DNA of 64,000 bases from Bacteroidota bacterium (GTDB taxonomy: Bacteria; Bacteroidota; Bacteroidia; Chitinophagales; Chitinophagaceae): contig CANGUG010000006.1 in assembly GCA_947457075.1 (NCBI GenBank), positions 1 through 64,000 of the forward strand, in the 5' to 3' direction. Numbering within the stretch: the first letter of the stretch is position 1; each line of letters starts with the position of its first letter. Below the pieces are notes generated by a model that saw only the letters and a list, made by a program, of their open reading frames with translations, did not search any database and was not told the origin of the DNA. Below, one piece after another: positions 35,696-44,928 of this stretch. The position numbers were made by a program, and so were the translations under genes.

Positions 35696-36586
35696 ATGTT
35701 TGCAAAAAATAGTATAATGAATCATTCAAGAAGAACTTTTATCCGCAATTCGGCATTAACGGCGATGGCTTTATCCATTCCATTTTCAAATGAATTAATG
35801 GCGATGGTCAAACCCAACCCAACATTTGGTATCCAATTATGGTCAGTGAAAATGGCTTTAGACAAAGATCCCATGGGCGTATTAAAACTTTTGTCAAAAT
35901 CTGGCTATAAAAAAGTGGAAAGCTTTGAGGGAATGAAAGGTATGTTTTGGGGAATGAAAAATACCGAATTCAAAAAAGTAATGGATGACTTAGGTATGAA
36001 TATAATTTCTTCGCATTGTAATGATACTGGTGACTTTAAATCCTTTGAGCGCAAGGCTGCGGAAGCAGGTGAGATAGGCATGAAGTATTTGATATGTGCG
36101 CATAAGGGTCCTCAAAAATCAATTGATAACTTTAAGCAATTTGCCGATGAATTTAATGAGTGTGGTAAAATAGCTAAAAAACATGGACTTCGTTTTGCTT
36201 ACCATAACCATGATTATTCATTCATGCGAATGAATGGTATTGTTCCACAAGATGTAATGATGGAAAATACCGATAAAGACGTTGTTGACTTTGAAATGGA
36301 TTTGTATTGGACAAGGGTAGCAGATATCGATCCGGTTGCTTATATGAAAAGATATCCCAATCGCTTTAAATTAGTTCATGTTAAAGATTTGGTTAAAACA
36401 AACACAGCAATTGGTCACGAATCTTGCATTATTGGTAAAGGCACGATTGATTATAAAACCTTGTTACCATTAGTGGCCAAGCAAGGGGTACAACATATGT
36501 TCGCGGAACAAGAAGCCTATACTGGCACCAATGAATTAGATGCAGCAGTAGCCGATGCTGCTTATATGAAAACTTTGAAATGGTAA
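35696..36586 (+). CDS. Tat-exported sugar phosphate isomerase/epimerase (TIM barrel)
   Basis: A 296-residue TIM barrel with a twin-arginine signal (SRRTFIRNSALTAMALSIP). The barrel shows SHCNDTGDFKSF, LRFAYHNHDYSFMRM, DFEMDLYWTRVADIDP, KLVHVKDLVKT and MFAEQEAYTGTNELDA, all usual metal-site segments. The start may be 35696 or the ATG at 35717. It ends the GMC operon (19 bases after the small subunit) and is followed by a strong terminator. The Tat signal is nearly the same as that of the exported Gfo/Idh protein at 38036-39511. Confidence 0.88.
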   Translation: MFAKNSIMNHSRRTFIRNSALTAMALSIPFSNELMAMVKPNPTFGIQLWSVKMALDKDPMGVLKLLSKSGYKKVESFEGMKGMFWGMKNTEFKKVMDDLGMNIISSHCNDTGDFKSFERKAAEAGEIGMKYLICAHKGPQKSIDNFKQFADEFNECGKIAKKHGLRFAYHNHDYSFMRMNGIVPQDVMMENTDKDVVDFEMDLYWTRVADIDPVAYMKRYPNRFKLVHVKDLVKTNTAIGHESCIIGKGTIDYKTLLPLVAKQGVQHMFAEQEAYTGTNELDAAVADAAYMKTLKW

Positions 36587-36608
36587 ATTTACTTTACCGT
36601 AAAACATA

Positions 36609-36640
36609 AAAAATCCCGAAGCATTTGTTTCGGGATTTTT
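36609..36640 (+). terminator. Rho-independent terminator after the GMC operon
   Basis: A perfect 12-base-pair stem (AAAAATCCCGAA / TTCGGGATTTTT) with an 8-base loop and T-run, 22 bases past the TIM barrel stop. The A-run on the other side means it can also work for leftward transcription. Confidence 0.85.
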
Positions 36641-36738
36641 TATGAATAAAGGAAGTGTTTTTTTCTTAATAAATGTATATAAAGCGGAGCAATATTTTTA
36701 TCTACGCGGAAGCTAGAGGGTATAAAGGATTCCTTCAA

Positions 36739-37917
36739 TTATCTAGCAACGGTTATTAAATCAGTGGTATTCATTATATCTGTTAGGGCTTTGTGTAATG
36801 TCTCCAAATCCTGTACACTGTTAAATGCATTTATGGAATAGCGCATATATATATCCTCATCTTGACGCATAATGGGAATTTCAATATGATATTCTTTGAA
36901 TAACTTTCTTTGTAATAATTCAGGCTCCTTGGTGTGTATGGGAATGCTAATCATTTGACCAATCCATTCGCTGGTCAAAGGGCAAATGGGTTGAGTACCT
37001 AGTAATTGGAAAAATTGAGCTGCATTGGCCAAAACAGTTTCATGACATTGTTTTGCAACGGAGGTCCAGTTATTTTCTTGCATGAATGCAATACATGTAG
37101 GTATTGTTAAAAATGCCGAAAAGTCTCGAGTGCCAATCATTTGGTGGTAGTCTAAAAAAGTTGAATCGGAAGGTTTTGCGGCTTTGTATCCCCAGCTAAC
37201 TACTAATGGGTCACATAAATGTTGAACGCTTTTATGGGCATATAAAAAACTTGCTCCCTTGGGGGCCATCATCCATTTGTGACAAGCGCCAACATAAAAA
37301 TCGGCTGCTAGTTCGTTGATTTTTAAAGCAACATGTGCCGGTGCATGGGCTCCATCTACTATAGTGATTAAACCTTTTGATTTAGCTATTTCGCAAATTT
37401 CTTTCACGGGTAATATCAAAGCAGTTGCGCTGGTAATATGGCTTATAAAAACCGCTTTTGTTTTAGGGGTAATGCCTGCAAAAAAGTCCTCAATAAATTG
37501 CTCCTTAGTAGTGATTGGTAAATTTATTTTTTGTCTTTTATAAACTGCTTTTTTTTGTGCACAATAATAATCCCAGGTTCTATCACAGGCGCCGTATTCG
37601 ATATCAGTAGCTAAAATTTCATCTCCCTCATTTAAAGGAAATGCTTTAGCAATGATATTTACGGCAAAGCTTGGGTTGGTTACATATACCAAATCATCTT
37701 TATCATTCACTGCTAGGAATTCAGCCAAGGCCTTTCTTGAAGTAGAGAGGTATTCGTACCCATCAAATGCGATAAACTGCACTGGCTCGGCTTCTAATAC
37801 TTTTTGCCACTGCTGGTAATTATCAAATATTGGTTTGGGGGTTGCTCCAAAGGAACCGAAGTTTAAAAAAGTAATATCTTTTCTTAATAAAAACTGATCT
37901 TTTAAATGAGTATGCAT
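36739..37917 (-). CDS. Class V aminotransferase-like PLP enzyme
   Basis: A 392-residue PLP-dependent enzyme of the isopenicillin N epimerase/cysteine-desulfurase-like group. Visible are VYVTNPSFAVNIIAKA near the cofactor phosphate site, ISHITSATALILPVKEI, the Asp in IVDGAHAP and the Schiff-base Lys in ACHKWMMAPKGASFLY. No signal peptide, so it is cytosolic although its neighbours on both sides are exported sugar enzymes. Substrate is unknown; cysteine desulfurase, epimerase or lyase activities are all possible for this class. Confidence 0.8.
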   Translation of the reverse strand: MHTHLKDQFLLRKDITFLNFGSFGATPKPIFDNYQQWQKVLEAEPVQFIAFDGYEYLSTSRKALAEFLAVNDKDDLVYVTNPSFAVNIIAKAFPLNEGDEILATDIEYGACDRTWDYYCAQKKAVYKRQKINLPITTKEQFIEDFFAGITPKTKAVFISHITSATALILPVKEICEIAKSKGLITIVDGAHAPAHVALKINELAADFYVGACHKWMMAPKGASFLYAHKSVQHLCDPLVVSWGYKAAKPSDSTFLDYHQMIGTRDFSAFLTIPTCIAFMQENNWTSVAKQCHETVLANAAQFFQLLGTQPICPLTSEWIGQMISIPIHTKEPELLQRKLFKEYHIEIPIMRQDEDIYMRYSINAFNSVQDLETLHKALTDIMNTTDLITVAR

Positions 37918-37981
37918 GCGAATTATTTGTAGAGATAGATTTAATTGATTGGATGGAAATTGAATTCGAAGTTAAGTAAAA

Positions 37982-38009
37982 AAATCCCCTCGAAAATTCG
38001 AAGGGATTT
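37982..38009. terminator. Hairpin terminator downstream of the Tat-exported Gfo/Idh gene
   Basis: AAATCCCCTCGAA pairs with TTCGAAGGGATTT with one mismatch, preceded by an A-run, and lies 27 bases past the stop of the leftward Gfo/Idh gene. It separates that gene from the aminotransferase. Confidence 0.7.
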
Positions 38010-38035
38010 GAAATGAAATAGTTGAAATTCTTTTT

Positions 38036-39511
38036 TTATACACCCAAGCTCCAACCTTCACGGTAGGTTCTTTTCACAAATTGATTGGCTGGTTCAAAGT
38101 TGGTAATTTTCATGTTTGGACCATCCCATAATAATTGAATATTACGCCCTGGATAGGTGGTGTTGCCCTTGCTATCTGCTAACTTATAATCATAACTACG
38201 AATGGCTAAATTACCCATAAGTACTGATTCTGTTAAAGGACCAGCAATGTCAAAATTAGAACTCAATAATTTATGTTCCTTACTTCCCACACCTGCAATA
38301 CATGCTTCCACCCAAGCTGCATAGTGACCTGCATCTCCATTTTTTACCCTGGCTACAGACTGAGGAACTTTTGTTTGTTTAGTTAAATTGGTTGGCAATA
38401 ATTGAGGATTCATTCCATAAGTACCTGCCATCATTTTTCCCTTGCTGCCTTCAAAAATAATTCCATTGCCTCCATCACCCATCATTTCATTCGGTCCTAA
38501 CTCGGCCGGACGCTCAGGCTGAATACCGCCGTCCATCCAATGCAATTTAATTTCTGTTACTTTATTGCTGCCTTTATGTTTATTAAACTGTCCTCGGAAA
38601 GTTAAAATAATATGTGAAGCAGCAGGAGGGCTGTCAGGTGAATAGACTCTTTGCCATGGCGCTGTATATCGTGTAGCTACACTACATTCTGCAGAAACGG
38701 GGTAGCCCAATCCTAATACAGCAAAAGCAGGTGCCATTATATGACAGGCCATATCTCCTAAGGCGCCGGTTCCATAATCCCACCAACCTCTCCAGTTAAA
38801 GGGCAATAAATCGGTGAAATAATCTTTTTTAGGGGCGGTACCTAACCATAAATCAAAATCCAATTCTTTTGGAATTTCATTGGCCGTTACTGGACGAATT
38901 ACGCCTTGTGGCCATACTGGTCGGTCGGTATAGCAATAAATGGTATGCACATCACCAATTAATCCTTCGTTGTACCAATCCTGCAGCATACGTACGCCAT
39001 CGCCCGAAGCACCTTGGTTACCCATTTGTGTTACCACTTTATGGTCATGCGCCGCCTTGGTCATCATTCTTGCTTCGTATATATCATGTGCCATTGGTTT
39101 TTGCACATATACATGTTTACCAAGTTGCATGGCAGCCATGGCTTGCACTGCGTGCATATGATCGGGTGTTGAAACAGAACAGGCGTCAATATACTTGTGC
39201 TCTTTTTCTAACATCTCTCTATAGTCTTTATACAGCTTTGCTTTTGGGTAACGTTTACGACTGAGGGCTGTTTGACGATCATCTACATCACATAAAAAAG
39301 CGATTTCCGCTTTTCCACTACTGTAAAAAGAGAACAAATCACTTTCCCCTTTTCCGCCTGCGCCAATACCTGCAATTTGAATTTTATCACTAGGTGCGGT
39401 AAATCCTTTACCCCCTAATACATGCCTTGGTAAAATATAAAAACCACCCAGTGCTAATGCTGAGTTTCTAATAAAGGCTCTTCTTGAATTGTCTTGTTTT
39501 CTTTTGGACAT
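38036..39511 (-). CDS. Tat-exported Gfo/Idh/MocA family oxidoreductase
   Basis: A 491-residue oxidoreductase with a Tat signal (SRRAFIRNSALALGGFYILP). The Rossmann motif is IAGIGAGGKGESDL; the catalytic KP occurs in VYVQKPMAHDIYEARMMTKA, followed by DMACHIMAPAFAV. Exported Gfo/Idh proteins with a tightly bound nicotinamide cofactor are known in Bacteroidota glycan metabolism, where they oxidise C3 of a sugar and reset without releasing the cofactor. That role is inferred here. It is divergent from the aldehyde dehydrogenase across 147 bases. Confidence 0.88.
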   Translation of the reverse strand: MSKRKQDNSRRAFIRNSALALGGFYILPRHVLGGKGFTAPSDKIQIAGIGAGGKGESDLFSFYSSGKAEIAFLCDVDDRQTALSRKRYPKAKLYKDYREMLEKEHKYIDACSVSTPDHMHAVQAMAAMQLGKHVYVQKPMAHDIYEARMMTKAAHDHKVVTQMGNQGASGDGVRMLQDWYNEGLIGDVHTIYCYTDRPVWPQGVIRPVTANEIPKELDFDLWLGTAPKKDYFTDLLPFNWRGWWDYGTGALGDMACHIMAPAFAVLGLGYPVSAECSVATRYTAPWQRVYSPDSPPAASHIILTFRGQFNKHKGSNKVTEIKLHWMDGGIQPERPAELGPNEMMGDGGNGIIFEGSKGKMMAGTYGMNPQLLPTNLTKQTKVPQSVARVKNGDAGHYAAWVEACIAGVGSKEHKLLSSNFDIAGPLTESVLMGNLAIRSYDYKLADSKGNTTYPGRNIQLLWDGPNMKITNFEPANQFVKRTYREGWSLGV

Positions 39512-39658
39512 AGCATTCGTTATTTGTGAAGATTGAATCGTTTAAAATAGTACCGTTAAATTATTAAAAATTTATGTAAAATCAGAATTATTTTGATGAA
39601 TGAACAATTCCATCGCCCTTTCGTTATTATAGCTTAAATTGCTTTATAATCTTATCCT

Positions 39659-41026
39659 ATGGATACTACTATTCAATCTTTACGTACTTATTTTTTAAGT
39701 GGTGCTACACAGTCCTATGAATTTAGAATAAATCAGTTAAAGCGACTGAAAAAAGTGGTGCTGGAATCGGAGGCAATTCTTTATCAGGCCTTGTATGCCG
39801 ATTTAAAAAAGACCAATGAAGATGCCTGGGCTACAGAAATTGGATTTTTCTTAAGTGAATTAAATTATACCATTGATCATTTAAAAGAATGGATGCAACC
39901 AAAGACGGTACCCACTAATTTGGTGAATCAGCCATCTGCAAGTTATGTGATACAAGAGCCATTAGGGGTGGTGTGTATTATTGCACCTTGGAACTATCCT
40001 TTTCAATTGTTGTTCACGCCTTTGATTGGAGCGATTGCAGGAGGAAATTGTGCTGTTTTAAAACCGAGTGAATTTGCCCCGGCTACTGCAAAAGTGATGG
40101 GTGAAATAATTCATTCTTTGTTTCCGGAAAATTATATTGTATATGTTGAAGGAGAAGGAGCAACTGTTATTCCTCCCTTATTAACAGATAATAAATTTGA
40201 CCATATATTTTACACAGGGAGTACTGTAGTAGGTAAAATAATTTACAAATATGCGGCGGAAAAATTAGTGCCGGTGACATTGGAGCTTGGAGGGAAAAGC
40301 CCTGCTGTGATTGCTTCTGATGCAAATATTCGTGTAGCGGCACGTCGTATTGCTAGTCCAAAATATTCCAATGCAGGACAAATGTGTATCGCCCCCGATT
40401 ATGTATTGGTGCCAACCGAATTAAAGGATGAGTTTATCAAAGAGTTAATCAAAGCAATACAGTCCTTTTATGGAGAAAACGCTATGGATTCTGAGCATTA
40501 TGGAAAAATTATTAATGATAAACAATGGCTGCGTTTAACTGCTTATTTATCAGAAGGGGAAATTGTATATGGTGGCAAATCGGATAGGGAGCGTTTATTC
40601 ATTGAACCTACTATTATGACAGGTATCCATGCAGACGCGAACATTATGAAAGAGGAGATATTCGGTCCAATACTTCCTATTATCACTTATCAGTCCAATG
40701 AAGAGGCATTGTCGGTGATTCAAAAAAATCCAAATCCATTGGCATTTTATGTGTTTACTGAAAACAAGTCCGACGAGCAGTATTGGTTAACCAATGTGCC
40801 CTCTGGAGGAGCATGTGTGAATAATGCCACAATGCATATCACGAACCATGCATTACCATTTGGTGGAAGAGGGTATAGTGGTTTAGGTGCTTATCATGGC
40901 AGGTCAAGTTTTGATACATTTACCCATCCTAAATCGGTTTTAAAAACACCAACATGGATTGATCCTAGTTTTAAATATCCTCCTTATAAAGGAAAGGGGT
41001 GGTTGTTGAAACGCTTGATAGGATAG
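39659..41026 (+). CDS. Aldehyde dehydrogenase, class 3-like
   Basis: A 455-residue NAD(P)-dependent aldehyde dehydrogenase of the fatty-aldehyde (class 3) type. It has GVVCIIAPWNYPFQ, the glycine-rich FYTGSTVVGK, catalytic Glu in LELGGKSP, catalytic Cys in NAGQMCIAPDYV and the C-terminal LPFGGRGYSGLGAYHG. The length of ~455 without a mitochondrial-type extension fits. A C-terminal hydrophobic anchor is not visible. Substrate is not defined. Confidence 0.92.
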   Translation: MDTTIQSLRTYFLSGATQSYEFRINQLKRLKKVVLESEAILYQALYADLKKTNEDAWATEIGFFLSELNYTIDHLKEWMQPKTVPTNLVNQPSASYVIQEPLGVVCIIAPWNYPFQLLFTPLIGAIAGGNCAVLKPSEFAPATAKVMGEIIHSLFPENYIVYVEGEGATVIPPLLTDNKFDHIFYTGSTVVGKIIYKYAAEKLVPVTLELGGKSPAVIASDANIRVAARRIASPKYSNAGQMCIAPDYVLVPTELKDEFIKELIKAIQSFYGENAMDSEHYGKIINDKQWLRLTAYLSEGEIVYGGKSDRERLFIEPTIMTGIHADANIMKEEIFGPILPIITYQSNEEALSVIQKNPNPLAFYVFTENKSDEQYWLTNVPSGGACVNNATMHITNHALPFGGRGYSGLGAYHGRSSFDTFTHPKSVLKTPTWIDPSFKYPPYKGKGWLLKRLIG

Positions 41027-41083
41027 AATTTGGCATTTGATTACAAATAAATATTTATTTCATTGAAAATAAAATCATCCATT

Positions 41084-41740
41084 ATGATAAAAACTGCCAT
41101 TGCCTTAGGTGTATTGGTCACTGCTACATTGCTAATGAAAAAATCAGGCATGTCTTATAGACAGTCTGTTTTAAAAACCTTGTATCCTGCCATCATGTGG
41201 ACGAGTAAATCAAGTGGAAAGAAACAAATTCAAATCAATAAAAACAATGCGGCGCCGACTGTCTCATTTTATACTTTAACAGCGAAAGATATTGCTGGTA
41301 ATGATTTTAACTTTTCGACCTTAAAGGGTAAAAAAGTGTTAATTGTTAACACGGCAAGTGATTGCGGATTTACTGCACAATACGAGGCTTTAGAAAAATT
41401 GTCTCACCAGTTTGCTGACAAATTAGTGATTATTGGATTTCCCTCCAACGACTTTAAGGAACAAGAAAGTAAAAACAATGAGGACATAGTTAACTTTTGT
41501 AAAAAAAATTACGGTGTTAATTTTCCTTTGATGGAAAAAAGTATAGTCATCAAAAAGAATCATCAAAACGAAGTGCATAAATGGTTGTCGGATATGACTG
41601 TTAATGGCTGGTGTCATCAGGAGCCCGCGTGGAATTTTTGTAAATATTTGGTGAATGAACAAGGTGTATTGACGCATTATTTTCCAATGACGGTCGATCC
41701 CTTATCATCGGACATCATTTCGGCCATTGAAGCCAAGTAA
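41084..41740 (+). CDS. Glutathione peroxidase-like thiol peroxidase
   Basis: A 218-residue peroxidase with an N-terminal hydrophobic anchor or signal (IKTAIALGVLVTATLL) and the GPx fold: NTASDCGFTAQYEALE with Cys in the usual Sec position, GFPSNDFKEQE and WNFCKYLVNEQG with the Trp and Asn. Cys-type GPx enzymes usually use thioredoxin, not glutathione. The ATG at 41084 replaces a TTG at 41063. The predicted location is the periplasm or membrane. It follows the aldehyde dehydrogenase by 57 bases. Confidence 0.9.
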   Translation: MIKTAIALGVLVTATLLMKKSGMSYRQSVLKTLYPAIMWTSKSSGKKQIQINKNNAAPTVSFYTLTAKDIAGNDFNFSTLKGKKVLIVNTASDCGFTAQYEALEKLSHQFADKLVIIGFPSNDFKEQESKNNEDIVNFCKKNYGVNFPLMEKSIVIKKNHQNEVHKWLSDMTVNGWCHQEPAWNFCKYLVNEQGVLTHYFPMTVDPLSSDIISAIEAK

Positions 41741-41748
41741 AGCACAAT

Positions 41749-41778
41749 AAAAAGGAGTTTCCACGGAAACTCCTTTTT
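41749..41778. terminator. Terminator between the peroxidase gene and dusB
   Basis: A 14-base-pair perfect stem (AAAAAGGAGTTTCC / GGAAACTCCTTTTT) with a very short loop, just past the peroxidase stop and ahead of the convergent dusB stop. Its symmetric A/T flanks suit both directions. Confidence 0.85.
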
Positions 41779-41805
41779 ATTGATTACTACAAATGAAAAT
41801 ATTTT

Positions 41806-42846
41806 TTAGTTAATAGGACAATGTTCGTGGTAGTTTTCCAAAACAATTTTACCTGACTCAATGACCATGCCTTTATATTGTTCTTTAATTTCATCCAACA
41901 CTGCTTCAATTTCTAAAGGATCAGTGATACGCACTAATTTGGCACGGTAATCTTTAATACTTGGTAATCCTTTTAAATAATTGGCATAATGTCTTCTCAT
42001 TTCATTGATACCTGCAATAGGGCCTTTCCACTCTAATGACTTTTGCAAATGTTTTCTGGCAACTTCAACGCGCTCTTCAATGGTTGGATCGGCTCTTTTG
42101 GTGCCTGTTTCTATGAAATGTTTAATTTCTCTAAATATCCAAGGATAGCCAATGGCAGCTCGACCAATCATAATACCATCTACCCCATATTTATTTTTAT
42201 ACTCCACTGCTTTTTCAGGTGAATTGATATCACCGTTTCCAAAAATAGGGATATGAATGCGCGGATCATTTTTGATTTCCCCAATCAAAGTCCAATCCGC
42301 TTCGCCCTTATACATTTGCATACGGGTACGACCATGTATTGCCAAAGCTTTAATGCCTACGTCTTGTAAACGCAATGCCACTTCTCTAATATTTTTGCTG
42401 CTTTCATCCCAGCCCAGTCTTGTTTTCACGGTGACAGGTAGGTTCGTACTTTTTACTACAGCTTCGGTAAGGCGCACCATCAAATCCAAGTCCTTTAAAA
42501 CACCAGCACCAGCCCCTTTCATAGCTACTTTTTTTACAGGGCAACCAAAGTTAATGTCTATTAAATCGGGGTTTACGGTATCTACAATTTTTGTACATAA
42601 AGCCAATGCCTCTTCGTCTCCTCCAAAAATTTGGATGCCAATGGGGCGCTCGTAGTCGTAAATGTCTAATTTTTGTTTGCTTTTAATAGCATCCCGAATA
42701 AGCCCTTCACTGCTTATAAATTCGGTGTACATTAAATCTGCCCCGTTGTCTTTACATACTGCCCTGAATGGCGGATCGCTTACGTCCTCCATTGGAGCTA
42801 ATAATAAGGGGAAGTCGGGTAATTGTATATTGCCTATAGATACCAT
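41806..42846 (-). CDS. dusB: tRNA-dihydrouridine synthase (DusB type)
   Basis: A 346-residue FMN enzyme that reduces uridines in tRNA. It shows LAPMEDVSDPPFRAVCKDNGADL, IQIFGGDE, the catalytic Cys region INFGCPVKKV, VKTRLGWDES, IHGRTRMQMYKGEADW and FGNGDINSPEKA with IMIGRAAIGYPWIF. All normal landmarks are present at normal length. DusB modifies positions 17 or 20 in different bacteria. A TACATTTG promoter-like motif lies 36 bases upstream. Confidence 0.93.
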   Translation of the reverse strand: MVSIGNIQLPDFPLLLAPMEDVSDPPFRAVCKDNGADLMYTEFISSEGLIRDAIKSKQKLDIYDYERPIGIQIFGGDEEALALCTKIVDTVNPDLIDINFGCPVKKVAMKGAGAGVLKDLDLMVRLTEAVVKSTNLPVTVKTRLGWDESSKNIREVALRLQDVGIKALAIHGRTRMQMYKGEADWTLIGEIKNDPRIHIPIFGNGDINSPEKAVEYKNKYGVDGIMIGRAAIGYPWIFREIKHFIETGTKRADPTIEERVEVARKHLQKSLEWKGPIAGINEMRRHYANYLKGLPSIKDYRAKLVRITDPLEIEAVLDEIKEQYKGMVIESGKIVLENYHEHCPIN

Positions 42847-42881
42847 ATGAATTCATTATCTTGCATCAAATTGACACGGTG

Positions 42882-42889
42882 CAAATGTA
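42882..42889 (-). promoter_or_regulatory. Candidate -7 promoter element of dusB
   Basis: The minus strand reads TACATTTG, fitting TAnnTTTG, with a leader of roughly 30 bases to the dusB ATG. The region also serves the divergent CPBP gene (ATG at 42908). Confidence 0.4.
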
Positions 42890-42907
42890 CCAATAAATTA
42901 CTTTTAG

Positions 42908-43825
42908 ATGAGAACTGAAACCAGAAGCTTTTTGCAATTTAATCCCGGCCTTTTATTGCTAATTCTAATTTTGGTAACGGCTATTAGCTTTATTCTGGGA
43001 AGTGTCATAACTTATTATTTTGTATCCCAATACCTTCAGGTTGACTTAATGGAGATACCAGCAGCGATGTTACTGCCCCAAAACGGTCGTATTGCATTAA
43101 TTTCTAATGCGACAGCTGCCATGATTGCTTTTTTACCTCCTAGTTTTTTGGTGGCCTTTTTTTCGAAAGGTGCCATAGCAAGCAATTTGGGGCTGCGTCA
43201 AAAAATCAATATTCAACAAGTAGCTATCATCATTTTACTTGCTTTATTTGGTTTAGTATTAAGTGGGTCCTTAGCTACTATTTCACAGGCAATTCCGCTT
43301 GGAGAAGATATAAAATCTTGGGCCAAAGGGTTAGAAAATACCTATAAACAAGCAATGTTGGCAATGATGCAAATGCATTCAATAGCTGATTTATTAATGA
43401 GTTTGTTTTTAGTAGCAGTAATACCTGCTTTCGCTGAAGAATTTTATTTTAGAGGTGCTTTACAAAAAATACTAAAGGATTGGTCAGGGGCCCCTTTAGT
43501 AGCAATCATTATTACAGCCATGCTGTTTAGCGCAATTCATTTTTCATTTTACGGGTTTTTATCAAGAATGGCTTTGGGTATTTTGCTTGGATTAATTTAT
43601 CAGCAAACAAAAAGTATTTTACTGCCGATATTACTTCACTTTGTTAATAATGGGGTGGCCATTACTGTTTTATATTTTGCTAGGGGGGATCAAAAAAAAA
43701 TAGATCAAACCATGGACGAGACAATGCCTTGGTATTGGGGAATCCTTGCTATTGTATTTATAGTATTCTTATTGAAGCAATTAAAAAAATATAATAATGC
43801 AGGATTGGAAAAAGATATACAGTAA
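42908..43825 (+). CDS. CPBP family intramembrane metalloprotease
   Basis: A 305-residue polytopic membrane protein of the CPBP/CAAX protease family (Rce1-like). It has about eight hydrophobic segments and the motif set of the family: the glutamate pair and Arg in AEEFYFRGAL, His in SAIHFSFYGF and the final His/Asn in LLHFVNNGVA. Bacterial members are linked to peptide immunity or membrane-protein control; substrate unknown. It overlaps the next gene by 29 bases. Confidence 0.9.
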   Translation: MRTETRSFLQFNPGLLLLILILVTAISFILGSVITYYFVSQYLQVDLMEIPAAMLLPQNGRIALISNATAAMIAFLPPSFLVAFFSKGAIASNLGLRQKINIQQVAIIILLALFGLVLSGSLATISQAIPLGEDIKSWAKGLENTYKQAMLAMMQMHSIADLLMSLFLVAVIPAFAEEFYFRGALQKILKDWSGAPLVAIIITAMLFSAIHFSFYGFLSRMALGILLGLIYQQTKSILLPILLHFVNNGVAITVLYFARGDQKKIDQTMDETMPWYWGILAIVFIVFLLKQLKKYNNAGLEKDIQ

Positions 43826-44015
43826 TTCAAGCTTGGCCAATGTGTCAATGGTTGAAGGCATGTTAAATGAAAATGACATACCAGTAAAAATGCTTAATCG
43901 GCAAGACAGTAATTATATTTTTTTAGGTGAAATAGAACTGTATGTTCCTTTGGAATATGAAGTAATTGCAAAAGAATTAGTGAATTCAATTAATTTAGAT
44001 ACATTAGATGAATAA
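43797..44015 (+). CDS. DUF2007 family small protein
   Basis: A 72-residue protein of the DUF2007 (putative signal-transducing) type: SNSSLANVSMVEGMLNENDIP and then GEIELYVPLEYEVIAKEL. It has the small alpha/beta fold shared with PII-like proteins. The start lies inside the end of the CPBP gene (29-base overlap), so translation is probably coupled. Function is unknown. It is co-directional with cdsA, 27 bases downstream. Confidence 0.75.
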   Translation: MQDWKKIYSNSSLANVSMVEGMLNENDIPVKMLNRQDSNYIFLGEIELYVPLEYEVIAKELVNSINLDTLDE

Positions 44016-44042
44016 AATATTTTCATAAATTTTATTATAACT

Positions 44043-44921
44043 ATGGCGTTTAATTTTTCTGTTTTTAGAGTAAGGGCTTTATCGGCCATTGTTTTTGCTA
44101 TAATTATGATAAGCGGACTCTTGTGGAATGATTGGTCCTTTTTTACTTTATTTGTGATGATTGGCGTTGGGTGCTTATATGAATTTCAAAAACTGTTAAG
44201 GCTTATTTCTCCTGCATACAATAATGTATCGTTGATACATAAATGGGGCCTGCTGTTATTGGGTGCTGCAATTATGACGGCGCTTTCTTCAAACACACTC
44301 ATCCTTCAAAATATTCCATTAAGACTTATTGGTATTCGCACGGTTCCAGTAATATTAGTGATTTTATTGTTGGCCGATGTTTTTACAAAAAAAGGAAGTT
44401 TACAAAATTGGGCGATTAGTTTTATAGGGCTCATTTATATTCCACTTGGGCTGTCTTTGTTTTTTCAGTTTAAGGGGATTTACATTATACGTGAATTTCC
44501 TCAATGGGGATTTATGATACCGCTTATTATTATTGCAACAGTTTGGATTAATGATACCATGGCTTATATAGCAGGTTCAATAATTGGACGCACTCCTCTT
44601 TCCAAAATTTCACCCAACAAAACATGGGAAGGAACAGTTGCTGGAGTGATATTGGCTGTTATTATTGTAACCCAATTAACTGGCTTATTGAATAATTATT
44701 ACTTTCCAGGGGTAGAAAACACCAGACAAGTATTCATTCTTTGTTTAACAGCGGCTATTGCTGGAAATTATGGTGATTTAATGGAAAGTAAGTTAAAACG
44801 AATGGCAGGTGTAAAAGACAGCGGCAATATGATGCCTGGTCATGGCGGTTTTTTAGACCGTTTTGACTCAATTTTATTTGCTTGCCCATTTGTATGGCTA
44901 ATAGTTCAAATTCTCTATTAG
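44043..44921 (+). CDS. cdsA: Phosphatidate cytidylyltransferase
   Basis: CdsA makes CDP-diacylglycerol from phosphatidic acid and CTP, the precursor of membrane phospholipids. The 292-residue integral membrane protein has several helices and the complete family signature SKLKRMAGVKDSGNMMPGHGGFLDR, plus NKTWEGTVAGV. The gene comes 31 bases before psd, so the phosphatidylethanolamine branch is grouped. Confidence 0.95.
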   Translation: MAFNFSVFRVRALSAIVFAIIMISGLLWNDWSFFTLFVMIGVGCLYEFQKLLRLISPAYNNVSLIHKWGLLLLGAAIMTALSSNTLILQNIPLRLIGIRTVPVILVILLLADVFTKKGSLQNWAISFIGLIYIPLGLSLFFQFKGIYIIREFPQWGFMIPLIIIATVWINDTMAYIAGSIIGRTPLSKISPNKTWEGTVAGVILAVIIVTQLTGLLNNYYFPGVENTRQVFILCLTAAIAGNYGDLMESKLKRMAGVKDSGNMMPGHGGFLDRFDSILFACPFVWLIVQILY

Positions 44922-44928
44922 ATGTTTT

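Noticed and set aside
41084..41740. Selenoprotein glutathione peroxidase
   Set aside because: The active-site codon is a Cys codon (tgc), not an in-frame TGA, and no SECIS-like hairpin is expected.
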